A stretch of DNA of 52,864 nt from Paraglaciecola mesophila KMM 241 (lineage in GTDB: Bacteria > Pseudomonadota > Gammaproteobacteria > Enterobacterales > Alteromonadaceae), in contig NZ_BAEP01000011.1 of NCBI RefSeq assembly GCF_000315015.1, positions 1 through 52,864 on the forward strand. The letters are read 5' to 3'. Of this stretch, positions 19,133-28,592 are shown in pieces (positions within the stretch are counted from its first letter, which is position 1; each line of letters opens with the position of its first letter). The notes beneath the pieces were generated by a model, which was not told the DNA's origin, made no database searches, and was given only the letters and a program-made list of their open reading frames with translations. The position numbers and the translations under genes are program-made.

Positions 19133-19186
19133 GGCTAATTCTCCAACCGAACTGATTACTTAAAAATGAACAAAAAGGGGATAGCT

Positions 19187-19211
19187 GCCGAGCGTAAGGA
19201 CTACGCTCGGC
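19187..19211. terminator. Strong hairpin between the lipoprotein gene and the second Rnk-like gene
   Basis: A perfect 10-bp stem (gccgagcgta / tacgctcggc) with a 5-nt loop. Read leftward a T-run follows only after about 10 nt, so it may be a weak terminator for the operon 24534-19390 or an RNA-stabilising structure. Confidence 0.55.
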
Positions 19212-19271
19212 TTAATTTGGTAAGGTGAGTAGGTTACTCTTTATGAAGTTGATGTTGCTATTCTTAAACAT
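19212..19271 (-). CDS. Possible 19-residue peptide
   Basis: ATG 19271 has a good GAGG ribosome site 5 nt upstream and a 19-codon frame (MFKNSNINFIKSNLLTLPN) that stops right at the hairpin at 19187-19211. Its spacing resembles the small frame at 18549. Too short to judge by composition. Confidence 0.22.
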   Translation of the reverse strand: MFKNSNINFIKSNLLTLPN

Positions 19272-19389
19272 GATTTCCTCAAAGTATGTGCTCGATGATA
19301 GCTCGCTTAAAAATAAATACAATAGTCACAACACGGTATATTTTTAACACCGTATTTTACGTTATCAAATTAGTCCTAACGCCCCAGGT

Positions 19390-20337
19390 TTACTTAGCAA
19401 TTAGATTTTTAACGGCTTTATCAACAGCCGCGTAACGCGTCGATTCAACAAATCCAATTGAAAAGCGCTGCGGGGTATTCAAGAATTTTTCTTTGTTGCT
19501 GCGACCGAAGCCGAGCACTGTCATGTAGGGACGACTAACGTAATCATCGGGGTGACTATCTTCTTGTTGTTTATCTACAGACTGCTTACTTTCTTGCTCA
19601 TTGCTATTAAGAAACGCATCGTCTTCGTGGTGCAATAAATAGAACATTCGAGGTGATTTTTCATCGCCAAAAGCGAACCACTCAGGGCTGGGTAAATCCC
19701 CCTTGAATGATTCATTGATCGGGTGTGGCTGGTTATCTGCTGAGTTATACCAAAAGTCACTTTCATCCATCAGCCCGCCGGGTACCCCTTCGTACTGAAC
19801 CCAGTAGTGATAACCTGCGCTCACTTGTGTCATGGTGAAATCGCATCTCTCAGGGTAGAAGTCCCACTGGCTTTGCCACTTACCGTTTCCTGAGGTAAAT
19901 ACAATCTGCACGTGGTGCGCGGTTTCAATGGTTACTTTTGAGGTAGAGGGGTCTGTACCTGCGTTCATGGCGTGAAAATAACTACCATCTTGTTTATGTA
20001 CGGCATTTGGAAAACCCCGATACTCGCCCTTCCAACCGGAACCTTTCGCATTATTAAACCCTATCCAATCAATTCCATCAGCGTCAAGCAGGCTCGATAG
20101 CCCGCCGCCTTGCTTTTCGAGATAAAAAGTCGCGTTGGCTATTTCCACTATGTACGCTGACAGCTCGCTCGCTGACTCATCAACCCCATGAGTAAGGGTA
20201 ACCGAAGTTGGGCTGGTTTTTATTGCTTCCTGAGCAGCTTGTGTACTGCTATCACCGCGCGTGTTGCAGCCAATGCTTGTTACAACGCCAGCGATGATCA
20301 GCAAGGACGCGAAATTTTTTGTTGTTAAGCTGAACAT
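19390..20337 (-). CDS. Putative lipoprotein of the sugar-acid operon, function unknown
   Basis: 315 residues. The N-terminus is a lipoprotein signal with a cysteine at 24 (GVVTSIGCN), so it is probably anchored to a membrane. The mature domain (about 60-310) is rich in aromatic residues and beta-strand-like segments (WKGEYRGFPNAVHKQDGSYF, CDFTMTQVSAGYHYWVQYEG). I do not recognise the fold securely; a carbohydrate-binding or mutarotase-like domain would suit the setting. It is last in an operon with an SSS symporter (3 bp gap), a Gfo/Idh oxidoreductase and ManD, so a role in binding or processing the imported sugar acid is likely. Confidence 0.7.
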   Translation of the reverse strand: MFSLTTKNFASLLIIAGVVTSIGCNTRGDSSTQAAQEAIKTSPTSVTLTHGVDESASELSAYIVEIANATFYLEKQGGGLSSLLDADGIDWIGFNNAKGSGWKGEYRGFPNAVHKQDGSYFHAMNAGTDPSTSKVTIETAHHVQIVFTSGNGKWQSQWDFYPERCDFTMTQVSAGYHYWVQYEGVPGGLMDESDFWYNSADNQPHPINESFKGDLPSPEWFAFGDEKSPRMFYLLHHEDDAFLNSNEQESKQSVDKQQEDSHPDDYVSRPYMTVLGFGRSNKEKFLNTPQRFSIGFVESTRYAAVDKAVKNLIAK

Positions 20338-20340
20338 TGG

Positions 20341-22113
20341 TTACCCTTTTTCTACTTGAAGTGAAACTCGCTTTGGCTTAGCGCTATTTCTTAATAAATA
20401 GCCCATCACTAAAATGGTTATCGCACACAAGCCGAATACCATGCGCCCCCACATTGGGTTGGGTATTAACATCATTACGACCATACCGCCCCCCATATAC
20501 ATCACCATGGAGCCCAATTTGTGGCGCTGTTGTTTGTCATATTCGTCTTGTTCGAAGTCGGCAATGACTGGGGTCTCTAGATCGCTAAAGAAGCGATCTG
20601 TTCCTTCTTTATGTTCGTCTCGTTCCTCTTGGTAGAAGAACGAAGTTGCACAAAAGAACCCAGCGGTGATCACTAAGTGCGCGGCAATGGTGATCATCAA
20701 GTTAACGTCGATTGATTCCCTACGCGTAAAGGCTTGCTCTAAGCCTATCCAGTTGGCAAATACTTGTGGGGTGAATACGTTGGCCGTTAAATAAGACACA
20801 AGCATACCGATTAGCACCGTTACCCAAGGTGCCCAGTTCGGCGTTTTCTTTACGAACAAGCCGAAGATTAATGGTACGAGTAAAGGCACTTGTACCATCA
20901 CCGACACGCTCATCATCAGCTCAAACAGGCTTAGTTCTTTCAATGACTTAAAGAACAATGCCACCACGATGACCAGAATACCGCTGATAAAGCTCACCCA
21001 ACGACTGACTGTCAGCAGTTGTTTGTCACCCACGTTCTTTTTCTTTTTAAGCAAAAAGGGCTGATAAATACTGCGCACGAAAATACCGGCGTTTTTATTA
21101 AGAGCTGAGTCCATTGATGACATGGTGGCAGCGAATAACCCAGCGAGTAATAGGCCTACCGTACCAATCGGCATGGCATTACGTGTGAAGACCAAATACA
21201 CCGCATCGGCCGCTTTGTTGCCTAATTCTGGGTATAACGCAGCCGCATCTGGGTACAAAATCGCTGACGCCCAAGGCGGTATAAACCACACGATACTGCC
21301 CACACCCATCAGGATCATGGCCAGTAGCGCTGCTTTACGGGCATTGTCTGAGTCCTTCGCGTTCAAAAACCGAAAGGCGTCGTGCATATTCATTATGGTG
21401 ATCATTTGCTTGGCTAAGAAGAATATAAAGGTGCCTATTAAGATCACGCCGTAATTCATGTCTGGGCCCATCACAAAATCAGTAGGAAAGTTTTGCACTA
21501 ATTCTACTGGGCCGCCCACCATCACTAAAGCAACAATGGCGCAGGCTACCGAGATAACCGCAACAATAAGGGTTTGCACAAAGTCAGATGCCACAACCCC
21601 CCACGCCCCCGACAGCACAGAAACAAACACCACGGTTAGTCCGGTCACGATTATGGTTAAAGTAATATCTGCCTCGAAAACGGCACTGGCGAATACACCT
21701 AATGCATTTAGCCACACGCCTGCGTTAATAAAGCTAAAAACGATTAATGCCCAGGAAAAGAACTGCTCGTTTTGGCTACCGAAACGCCGCTTAATGCCTT
21801 CTGTTGGGGTATCAACGCGCATTTGGCGGAAGCGCGCCGAAAAGTAAGCCCAGCCACAAAAATAAGCGAACGTATTAGCGAAAAAGACCAAGCTAATCGC
21901 AAAGCCATCAGTGAAGGCCTTGCCAGCCGCTCCAGTAAACGTCCAGGCTGAAAATTGCGCCATAAACGCCGTCGAACCAACCATCCACCAGAGCATGCGA
22001 CCGCCACCACGAAAGTAATCACTGGTGGAGTTTTTCGCCATATTTTTAAAGGCAAAACCAATGCCTAGGATCAGTAAAAAGTAGCCCGCGATAACCAAGT
22101 ATTCATAGAACAT
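20341..22113 (-). CDS. Sodium/solute symporter (SSS family)
   Basis: 590 residues with about 14 hydrophobic helices. The N-terminal LVIAGYFLLILGIGFAF and FRGGGRMLWWMVGSTAFMAQ, and the later FAATMSSMDSALNKNAGIFV, are typical SSS elements; the latter covers the Na2-site region of TM8 (Ser/Ser/Asp). Family members move sugars, sugar acids or related anions with Na+. The 12-bp gap to the Gfo/Idh gene and 3-bp gap to the lipoprotein suggest it imports the substrate of this operon. Confidence 0.93.
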   Translation of the reverse strand: MFYEYLVIAGYFLLILGIGFAFKNMAKNSTSDYFRGGGRMLWWMVGSTAFMAQFSAWTFTGAAGKAFTDGFAISLVFFANTFAYFCGWAYFSARFRQMRVDTPTEGIKRRFGSQNEQFFSWALIVFSFINAGVWLNALGVFASAVFEADITLTIIVTGLTVVFVSVLSGAWGVVASDFVQTLIVAVISVACAIVALVMVGGPVELVQNFPTDFVMGPDMNYGVILIGTFIFFLAKQMITIMNMHDAFRFLNAKDSDNARKAALLAMILMGVGSIVWFIPPWASAILYPDAAALYPELGNKAADAVYLVFTRNAMPIGTVGLLLAGLFAATMSSMDSALNKNAGIFVRSIYQPFLLKKKKNVGDKQLLTVSRWVSFISGILVIVVALFFKSLKELSLFELMMSVSVMVQVPLLVPLIFGLFVKKTPNWAPWVTVLIGMLVSYLTANVFTPQVFANWIGLEQAFTRRESIDVNLMITIAAHLVITAGFFCATSFFYQEERDEHKEGTDRFFSDLETPVIADFEQDEYDKQQRHKLGSMVMYMGGGMVVMMLIPNPMWGRMVFGLCAITILVMGYLLRNSAKPKRVSLQVEKG

Positions 22114-22125
22114 GAAAAGGCCTTT

Positions 22126-23265
22126 TTATTGAAGATGACTAACGTCAACCCAATTATCATTTTTACGAATAATATCAATAAGTTGTTGATACTGCGCCCC
22201 TTCTTTAAAGGTCTGATATGGAAGTACTTTTTCTCCACGAATATCTTTAACCAACTCTCGAATAAGGTAGCGCCAGTTCCGCTCTGTATCACCCTCGCCC
22301 TGTGGCGTGTTTTCGACGATATCATCTGGCAACGGCAACCGCGTCCAATGGTTATTGCAGTCGTAAAAATACAAAGGGCCGCTGCCATAATGACCTTTAA
22401 TGTAAATAGCGCCCTTGCTGCCATAAATAACAATATGATCTTCATTGAAACGCGGATGTAAACCACCGTGCTTGAATAACACTGATACCGGCTTCTCGGC
22501 CATTGCACTTTCGAGTTTCGCCAACACCGTATATGACCATTCCACATTTGATTCACCCCATTTTAAAGATGGGTCGTTCAAATCATCAGGAATAAAGTCA
22601 CGGCGTTTCTTGAAATTGTGAACCCCATCAACGATAGGTGCTCGCCCTAGGTCGTCACGCACTTCGCCCATCACCGACAATATTTTTTCGCCGATAATCG
22701 AAGTGACAATCGAAAGTTTATGGGTGAAGTTATTGTTTAGACGCCCACCGCCGTCTTCTTTACGATGTGACCAACCAAAGGGAATATCTCGCTCTAAATT
22801 AAAGTGCGATATACATTCCACCTCTAAAGGCTCGCCTATAGCACCCGCTGCTACAATCCGCTTTGCGTAAATCACATCAGGCATATACCTAAAGCTGGCA
22901 GCGAAGGCTGTTTTAACATTCTTCTTGAGGGCTAATTCATGTAACTTTCTAGCGGACTCGCCAGTAGCGGTCAAAGGCTTATCGCTAAACACGTGGCATC
23001 CAAACTCAATCGCTTGGGTAATTGCCTCCTCGTGGGCACCGCCAGGCGTGGCAATCGAGACTACGTCAGGCTTGCATTCAACCAGCGCTTCTTGCCAGTT
23101 TGTGCCAGCAAAAGGAATATTCATGTCCTTGGCGACTTGTTCGACAACACTTTGCGTTCTGCCGACAATACCTACCACCTCAGCACCGACCGACCTAAAC
23201 GCATCTGCGTGGCCCTGCCCGGCGAAACCTGTACCTTGTATTAAAACTTTTATGCTTTTACTCAT
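22126..23265 (-). CDS. Gfo/Idh/MocA-family oxidoreductase
   Basis: 379 residues: an N-terminal Rossmann fold (VLIQGTGFAGQGHADAF) and a C-terminal alpha/beta domain. The family's EKP motif appears as SDKPLTATGE near residue 95, whose Lys is part of the active site. A further GGGRLNNNFTHKLSIV segment carries the catalytic-type His. These enzymes oxidise or reduce sugars and sugar acids with NAD(P). It lies between ManD and the SSS symporter, so it likely makes or uses the sugar acid handled by them. The exact substrate cannot be read. Confidence 0.9.
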   Translation of the reverse strand: MSKSIKVLIQGTGFAGQGHADAFRSVGAEVVGIVGRTQSVVEQVAKDMNIPFAGTNWQEALVECKPDVVSIATPGGAHEEAITQAIEFGCHVFSDKPLTATGESARKLHELALKKNVKTAFAASFRYMPDVIYAKRIVAAGAIGEPLEVECISHFNLERDIPFGWSHRKEDGGGRLNNNFTHKLSIVTSIIGEKILSVMGEVRDDLGRAPIVDGVHNFKKRRDFIPDDLNDPSLKWGESNVEWSYTVLAKLESAMAEKPVSVLFKHGGLHPRFNEDHIVIYGSKGAIYIKGHYGSGPLYFYDCNNHWTRLPLPDDIVENTPQGEGDTERNWRYLIRELVKDIRGEKVLPYQTFKEGAQYQQLIDIIRKNDNWVDVSHLQ

Positions 23266-23316
23266 GCTATTTATCTCTACTTATCAAAGACTAAATTCAT
23301 AATTAAAAATACTGTA

Positions 23317-24534
23317 TTACCAATTCCATACGGTGCCGTCTTCCAACCTGCTAACCGGTAAATATGAACGTTTATAGGGGTATTCTTTCGCGGCTTCTTC
23401 GTCAAACTCTATCCCAAGGCCAGGGGCCTCGCTAACGTTTGCCAAACCGTCTTTCACTTCTACGCTGTGTTTAAAAATACGCTTGGAATGCTCGTTCCCA
23501 AAACCAACAAACTCTTGGATACCGAAATTAGGTGCCCACAAATTTAAATGCATGTGTGCAGCAAAGCACACAGGGGAAAGATCAGGTGCTCCGTGAGGTG
23601 CGGTTTTTACATTATAAATACTGGCAAAATCGGCAATACGCTTAAGAGGAGTAATACCACCAGCATGGGTAGCTGCTACACGAATATAGTCAATAAGCTG
23701 ATTTTGAATCAGATCTTTGCAGTCCCAAATGGTGTTATAGGTTTCCCCAATCGCCAACGGCGTTGTCGTGTGTTGGCGTATAATTTTGTAGCTGTCTTGG
23801 TTTTCAGCGATCGACGCATCTTCCAAAAATAGTAAATTGTAAGGTTCGAGTAATTTGCCTAAACGCGCAGACTCAATAGGCGTCAAGCGACTGTGTACAT
23901 CATGCAGTAAATGCACGTCGTTACCAAAACGCTCTCTCGCCTGTTTAAACAAATCCACTACCATGTTGAAGTACTTTTGCGTTGACCAATCTTCTTCTGG
24001 AGGTAACGGCCTGCTGCCTTGTAGCTCAAAGTAATCAGCCTTATCACCAAGCACGCCGTAAGTTACATTCAACCCTGGTACTGCACACTGCAAGCGTACA
24101 GCTTTGAAACCCTGAGCAATATGCTCTGCGGTTTTGTCTAAGGTATCGCCAATCGTTTCACCACTGGCATGGGCGTACAACGTCACACCTCGCCGGCTCC
24201 TGCCACCAAGCAGTTGATAAACAGGCATATTCGCGGCTTTGCCTTTGATATCCCATAGGGCCATATCAATTGCAGCGATGGCTGCCATGTTCACGGCGCC
24301 CTTGCGCCAGTAAACCCCCTTGTAAAGGTACTGCCAAATATCCTCAATATCATGCGCATTTCGCCCAATCAGACAAGGGGCTACATGCTCTTCAAGATAA
24401 GCTACAACCGCCATTTCACGGCCGTTCAGCGTTGCGTCGCCTAAGCCGAATATCCCTTCGTCGGTCATCACTTTAACGGTGACAAAATTCCGGCCTGGGC
24501 TGCAAACAAATACCTTCACTTGGGTAATTTTCAA
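23317..24534 (-). CDS. manD: D-mannonate dehydratase-like enolase-superfamily enzyme (ManD/RspA)
   Basis: 405 residues when started at TTG 24534, which has GAGG 7 nt upstream and gives the typical ManD start [20 protein letters not shown]. The frame is open to 24618, but that part is not ManD-like. Other signatures are [39 protein letters not shown] and, for metal binding, [16 protein letters not shown] and IGETYN. ManD dehydrates D-mannonate, and some homologues D-gluconate, to 2-keto-3-deoxy-gluconate; specificity within the family varies. It is first in the operon and faces the LacI gene. Confidence 0.92.
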   Translation of the reverse strand: MKITQVKVFVCSPGRNFVTVKVMTDEGIFGLGDATLNGREMAVVAYLEEHVAPCLIGRNAHDIEDIWQYLYKGVYWRKGAVNMAAIAAIDMALWDIKGKAANMPVYQLLGGRSRRGVTLYAHASGETIGDTLDKTAEHIAQGFKAVRLQCAVPGLNVTYGVLGDKADYFELQGSRPLPPEEDWSTQKYFNMVVDLFKQARERFGNDVHLLHDVHSRLTPIESARLGKLLEPYNLLFLEDASIAENQDSYKIIRQHTTTPLAIGETYNTIWDCKDLIQNQLIDYIRVAATHAGGITPLKRIADFASIYNVKTAPHGAPDLSPVCFAAHMHLNLWAPNFGIQEFVGFGNEHSKRIFKHSVEVKDGLANVSEAPGLGIEFDEEAAKEYPYKRSYLPVSRLEDGTVWNW

Positions 24535-24632
24535 CTGACATCCTCTTATCGTCATCTTTATATAAGCTGGTAACAATTTGCTACTCACAGCATTACTGAT
24601 GCGCTTTGTGTGTAGCAAAAATGAGCCTAAGT

Positions 24633-24669
24633 GTTCAACTAAATACCTACTAAACCGGTTTAGTTGAAC
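24633..24669. promoter_or_regulatory. LacI-type operator between manD and its regulator
   Basis: ACTAAACC|GGTTTAGT (24649-24664) is a perfect 16-bp palindrome with the central CG expected of LacI/GalR operators. An outer pair GTTCAACTA (24633-24641) and TAGTTGAAC (24661-24669) forms a second inverted repeat around it. It lies in the ~155-bp divergent gap and could control both promoters. Confidence 0.85.
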
Positions 24670-24690
24670 AGATTAGCATAATCCCGCAAT

Positions 24691-25749
24691 ATGTCAACAT
24701 ACCAACCTCTACCTCATGTGTTGAATAAACAAACAATGGCAAAAGTAAAACTTATCGACGTTGCACAACTTGCTTCAGTCTCAAAAAGTACCGTATCTCA
24801 ATACCTTAATGGCCGATTTGACTATATGTCGAAGGAAACCCAAATACGCATTCGCGCCGCAATCAAAGAATTGGACTATGTGCCCAATCCCATTGCCAGA
24901 AACTTGAAAGCTGACAAAACCAAAACTATTGGGGTGATTGTGCGTGACATTACCGGCTTTGATACCAGTAGAACGATTCGAGGGGTAGATGACTTTTGTA
25001 AAGGGTGTGATTACAACGCGTTAATTTACAATACAGATTTTGACCCAGAAACCGAAGCCAAATCACTCGAAGCGCTATACCAGATGCGCGTTGATGGGAT
25101 CATTATTGCCTCGTCGGGGCAAAATAATAAATTAATTTCTGAATATATAGACAAGGGCATGCCCATCGTACATTTTCAGTTAGAGCACGATGGCAGTGAG
25201 AAAAACCTGATCTTGTCTGATTATCGCCAAGCCGCCTTTGATGCCACCGAATACTTAATTAAACTGGGCCATCAGCGCATTTGCTTTATGACCCAAGATT
25301 TTAAAAATGTAAAATCCAGAAATGAGCGCTACGCGGGCTATGCTGCAGCGCTTGAAAAATACGGTATTCCTAATAACCCCGGGTTAATCCAGTATTGGCA
25401 AAGAGAAACAGGTTTTGAGCACTCTCCAAAAAGCGTGCTTGAATCAGATACCGCGCCCACCGCATTTTTCACCCAACATTTGGCCATCACAACGGAACTA
25501 TTAACGCATTTAAATCAAGAAAACATAGCCATTCCCGATGACGTATCCTTAATAGGGTTCGACGATATCCCCATGGCTGAATTCTTTAAAGTCCCTGTGA
25601 CCGTTATCAAGCAAGAGCCCTACATCATAGGCAAAGAAGCCGCCAAGCTATTACTAGAAAACATAAATGACAAAAACAGGCACTCGCAAAAAATCATGAT
25701 CAGTTGCTCAATCACCCAAAGGCAATCTTGTATAGCGCCAAAATCTTAA
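24691..25749 (+). CDS. LacI-family transcriptional regulator
   Basis: 352 residues. The N-terminal helix-turn-helix and hinge (VKLIDVAQLASVSKSTVSQY, LDYVPNPIARNLKADKTKTI) are followed by a periplasmic-binding-protein-like effector domain (about 75-340). ATG 24691 and ATG 24736 (start MAKVKLIDVA, the typical LacI start) are both possible and neither has a good ribosome site. It is divergent from the ManD operon and the perfect operator is between them, so it most likely represses that operon and itself until a sugar acid binds. A terminator follows at 25808-25837. Confidence 0.93.
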   Translation: MSTYQPLPHVLNKQTMAKVKLIDVAQLASVSKSTVSQYLNGRFDYMSKETQIRIRAAIKELDYVPNPIARNLKADKTKTIGVIVRDITGFDTSRTIRGVDDFCKGCDYNALIYNTDFDPETEAKSLEALYQMRVDGIIIASSGQNNKLISEYIDKGMPIVHFQLEHDGSEKNLILSDYRQAAFDATEYLIKLGHQRICFMTQDFKNVKSRNERYAGYAAALEKYGIPNNPGLIQYWQRETGFEHSPKSVLESDTAPTAFFTQHLAITTELLTHLNQENIAIPDDVSLIGFDDIPMAEFFKVPVTVIKQEPYIIGKEAAKLLLENINDKNRHSQKIMISCSITQRQSCIAPKS

Positions 25750-25807
25750 AAATCACTATTAATTTAATAATCTCACTAAAACGATTTATGTGGTCCGAAA
25801 GAGGCAC

Positions 25808-25837
25808 AAAAAACCGACTAAAAAGTCGGTTTTTTTA
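25808..25837. terminator. Bidirectional terminator between the LacI gene and the BCCT gene
   Basis: aaaccgact-aaaa-agtcggttt stem flanked by A-runs on the left and T-runs on the right, so it can end transcription from both convergent genes. Confidence 0.92.
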
Positions 25838-25896
25838 AAATCACAATACTGTTTTTAAGTCACAAAGACTTAAAGAAGCCCTTAGGTGCAAACGGC

Positions 25897-27870
25897 CTAT
25901 CCCGCTAAGTGCAAAAAGTGTAGATGGCGGTGATACTGATCGATAATATCGTTGATAACCGCTACCTTTGACCAGCCCATGATGTCGTAATTTTGCCCAC
26001 CTTCACTCAAATGCACATCGGCGCGGTAGTAGGTGTTCTCATCAACTGAGCCTTCTGATTGCGACTCACTTGACTGGCTGTATTCTGGCATGTGGTGAAT
26101 AGTCGGGTATACCGCATAAATAAACTCAGCGTCTTCGCCATGCTTAACGGTTAATGTTACCGCTTCGCCGCTGTGGCTGATCTCTGCTTCGATATGTTTA
26201 AGAGTTAACTCTTTGGCCACCGAATCAAATGCTTGCTTGACCGTTTGTTCCACAAATCGTTCTACTGCAGCTTTATTTGGGAAGTCGACAATGGTTTGCA
26301 AACGCTCTTTCCAGCTGTCATTGCCCGCGTTAATTTGCCCAGAAGGGGCATGCAAAGTCATGCTGGCACGCTTAAACTCTTCTACCCGCAAGGCTTTAAT
26401 TAGGCCGTACATAGCAATGATTAATATCACCGCAAACGGTAATGCACTGGCAATCGTCATGGTCTGCAAAGCGCTTAAGCCGCCAGCCATCGACAAAATA
26501 GCCGCCACTAACCCAACGCCTCCCGCCCAGTAAATGCGTTGCCACACTGGGGTGTCGTTTTGGCCGTTCGAGCACAACATATCGACTACCATCGCCCCGG
26601 AATCGCATGAGGTCACGAAAAAGACCACAATCATCAGCACTGCTACGCCGGATATCACATCAGACCAAGGAAAGTGTTCAAGAAAGAGAAACAGTGCAAC
26701 AGGCGTATTGTCTGTGGCCAGCTTGGCCAGCTCGGTGCTGCCTTGATTGAGCACTAACTCGATTGCACTGTTACCGAAAATGGTCATCCAAGCTAGCGTA
26801 AACATTGAGGGGATCAACAACACGCCAATTAGGAATTCGCGGATAGTACGGCCCTTTGATATACGCGCAATAAATACCCCTACAAACGGCGCCCATGCTA
26901 ACCACCAGCCCCAGTAAAATATAGTCCAGCCGCCTAACCAATCCTTCTTGTCATAAGCAAATAAGTTAAAGGTATTACGCACTAAGTCAGACAGATATGC
27001 GCCAGTATTTTGCAACATAGCTTGGAGCAAAAATACCGTAGGGCCGACCAATAAAATAAACAATAATAAGCCCACCGCTAGTAGCATGTTGAGCTCAGAT
27101 AGCATACGTATTCCTTTATCTAAACCACTGACAACAGATACAATTGCCAAGCCCGTAATGGCAGCAATTAATATCAGTTGGTAGCCCTCTGTCACCGGAA
27201 AACCAAACAAGTAATTAAGGCCAGAGCTTATCTGGGTGACTCCTAAACCCAAAGATGTAGCAACACCAAAAATAGTACTGATGACAGCGAAGATATCGAC
27301 GACATTACCCCGCCAGCCATAGATTTTGTCGCCAATAATAGGGTACAGCGCCGAACGTAAAGTCAGCGGTAAATCATGACGATAACTGAAATAGGCCAAA
27401 ATGAGCGCGACCACAGCGTATATGGCCCACGCATGTAGCCCCCAGTGGAAGAACGTCATCTTCATCGCTTCACGGGCAGCCTCTATAGTGCTGGGTGTAG
27501 CCGTCGGTGGGGCTAAAAAGTGCATCAGTGGCTCAGCCACCCCAAAAAACATCAACCCTATGCCCATGCCTGCAGCAAACAACATAGAAAGCCAAGACAC
27601 AAAAGAATAATCAGGCTCCGAATGGTCAGGGCCAAGTTTGACCTGGCTATGGCGTGATATCGCCAAGTACAACACAAACATCAAAATACTCGCCACAGTT
27701 AATACATAAAACCAACTACCGTTATCAACGATAGCAGTTTGCACCTGTGAAAAGGTTTGGTCTGCATATTCGGGAGAGATCAACGCGAATAGGAGTAAAG
27801 CGACAATCACGCTTGATGCTCCCAGAAAAACAATTTTATTCAGATGTTTAGAAGAAGCGATAGGATTCAA
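25897..27870 (-). CDS. BCCT-family betaine/choline/carnitine-type transporter
   Basis: 657 residues from a TTG start (AAAGG 8 nt upstream). Twelve membrane helices carry the BCCT signature GGWTIFYWGWWLAWAPFVGV with ISKGRTIREF, and GMGIGLMFFGVAEPLMHF. The last ~150 residues form a cytoplasmic tail (from about residue 505) resembling the long tail of E. coli BetT, which senses osmotic change. Most likely imports choline or glycine betaine for osmoprotection, which suits a marine host. No bet synthesis genes are adjacent. Ends next to a bidirectional terminator. Confidence 0.92.
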   Translation of the reverse strand: MNPIASSKHLNKIVFLGASSVIVALLLFALISPEYADQTFSQVQTAIVDNGSWFYVLTVASILMFVLYLAISRHSQVKLGPDHSEPDYSFVSWLSMLFAAGMGIGLMFFGVAEPLMHFLAPPTATPSTIEAAREAMKMTFFHWGLHAWAIYAVVALILAYFSYRHDLPLTLRSALYPIIGDKIYGWRGNVVDIFAVISTIFGVATSLGLGVTQISSGLNYLFGFPVTEGYQLILIAAITGLAIVSVVSGLDKGIRMLSELNMLLAVGLLLFILLVGPTVFLLQAMLQNTGAYLSDLVRNTFNLFAYDKKDWLGGWTIFYWGWWLAWAPFVGVFIARISKGRTIREFLIGVLLIPSMFTLAWMTIFGNSAIELVLNQGSTELAKLATDNTPVALFLFLEHFPWSDVISGVAVLMIVVFFVTSCDSGAMVVDMLCSNGQNDTPVWQRIYWAGGVGLVAAILSMAGGLSALQTMTIASALPFAVILIIAMYGLIKALRVEEFKRASMTLHAPSGQINAGNDSWKERLQTIVDFPNKAAVERFVEQTVKQAFDSVAKELTLKHIEAEISHSGEAVTLTVKHGEDAEFIYAVYPTIHHMPEYSQSSESQSEGSVDENTYYRADVHLSEGGQNYDIMGWSKVAVINDIIDQYHRHLHFLHLAG

Positions 27871-28040
27871 TATGTTTACCTTTTTCAGTCGCTGCTTTTA
27901 AATACGCAGAGGCGCAACAGCTTGTTCCAACTTGTGTTTTTATAGTACCACATGCACAAGTGAGATCTTAAAAGTCAAAAGTATGAGAGAAAATTACCGA
28001 TAAACATAAACTTGGGTGTGACCGAAAGCATAGATAGCGG

Positions 28041-28592
28041 CTATGCTGGGATAGTTGTCGCGCTTACTTGGATGTTTTGCTGAAAACTAATCGGCTCGTC
28101 TTTTTCTAACGCATTAATATGTAGCGATATCTTGTGGTTGCCCGGCTTGCTGACTTGATATTTTAATGGATAGCTGCCTGAGACCCCGCGAACCGGCATT
28201 TGCACACCTTCTAAAAAGCGAACGCTCTCGCTACCTGAAAAGGTAATCACTACATTTTGATAACCATCAGGAATATCGTACTGAATATTCAGCGTTGCAT
28301 CTGTATTAGGGGGTGTATCGGTTGATCTAGGGTGGCTAACTGAAATAGGTTGGCTGACTTTTTCTTGTGAAAGCATGTCTTGCAGCGGGTGAAACGAGGG
28401 GAAAATCCCAAAGTTGCGGCCACCGTGAAACTGACAAGCGTTTGCTTGTATCGATATGACGCTTAACATCATTAAGCTAATCACTGACAGTCTTCTTAGC
28501 AAAGGATACGCTCTTGGCGCAGCAAGCACGCTACCCAGTACTGACATGATAAAGGCCCTGAATGAAGTGGTTAAAGAATGTTGTGTTTGCAT
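28041..28592 (-). CDS. Exported protein of unknown function, linked to DUF3299 gene
   Basis: 183 residues. The N-terminal ~50 residues hold a long signal-like region (PLLRRLSVISLMMLSVISIQ, cleavage near ANA-CQF). The mature protein starts CQFHGGRNFGIFPSFHPLQD and continues with a beta-rich C-terminal domain (ATLNIQYDIPDGYQNVVITF, HKISLHINALEKDEPISFQQ). The Cys and three His at the mature N-terminus could bind metal. It starts directly after the stop of the DUF3299 gene, so the two are co-transcribed. I do not recognise the family. Confidence 0.7.
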   Translation of the reverse strand: MQTQHSLTTSFRAFIMSVLGSVLAAPRAYPLLRRLSVISLMMLSVISIQANACQFHGGRNFGIFPSFHPLQDMLSQEKVSQPISVSHPRSTDTPPNTDATLNIQYDIPDGYQNVVITFSGSESVRFLEGVQMPVRGVSGSYPLKYQVSKPGNHKISLHINALEKDEPISFQQNIQVSATTIPA

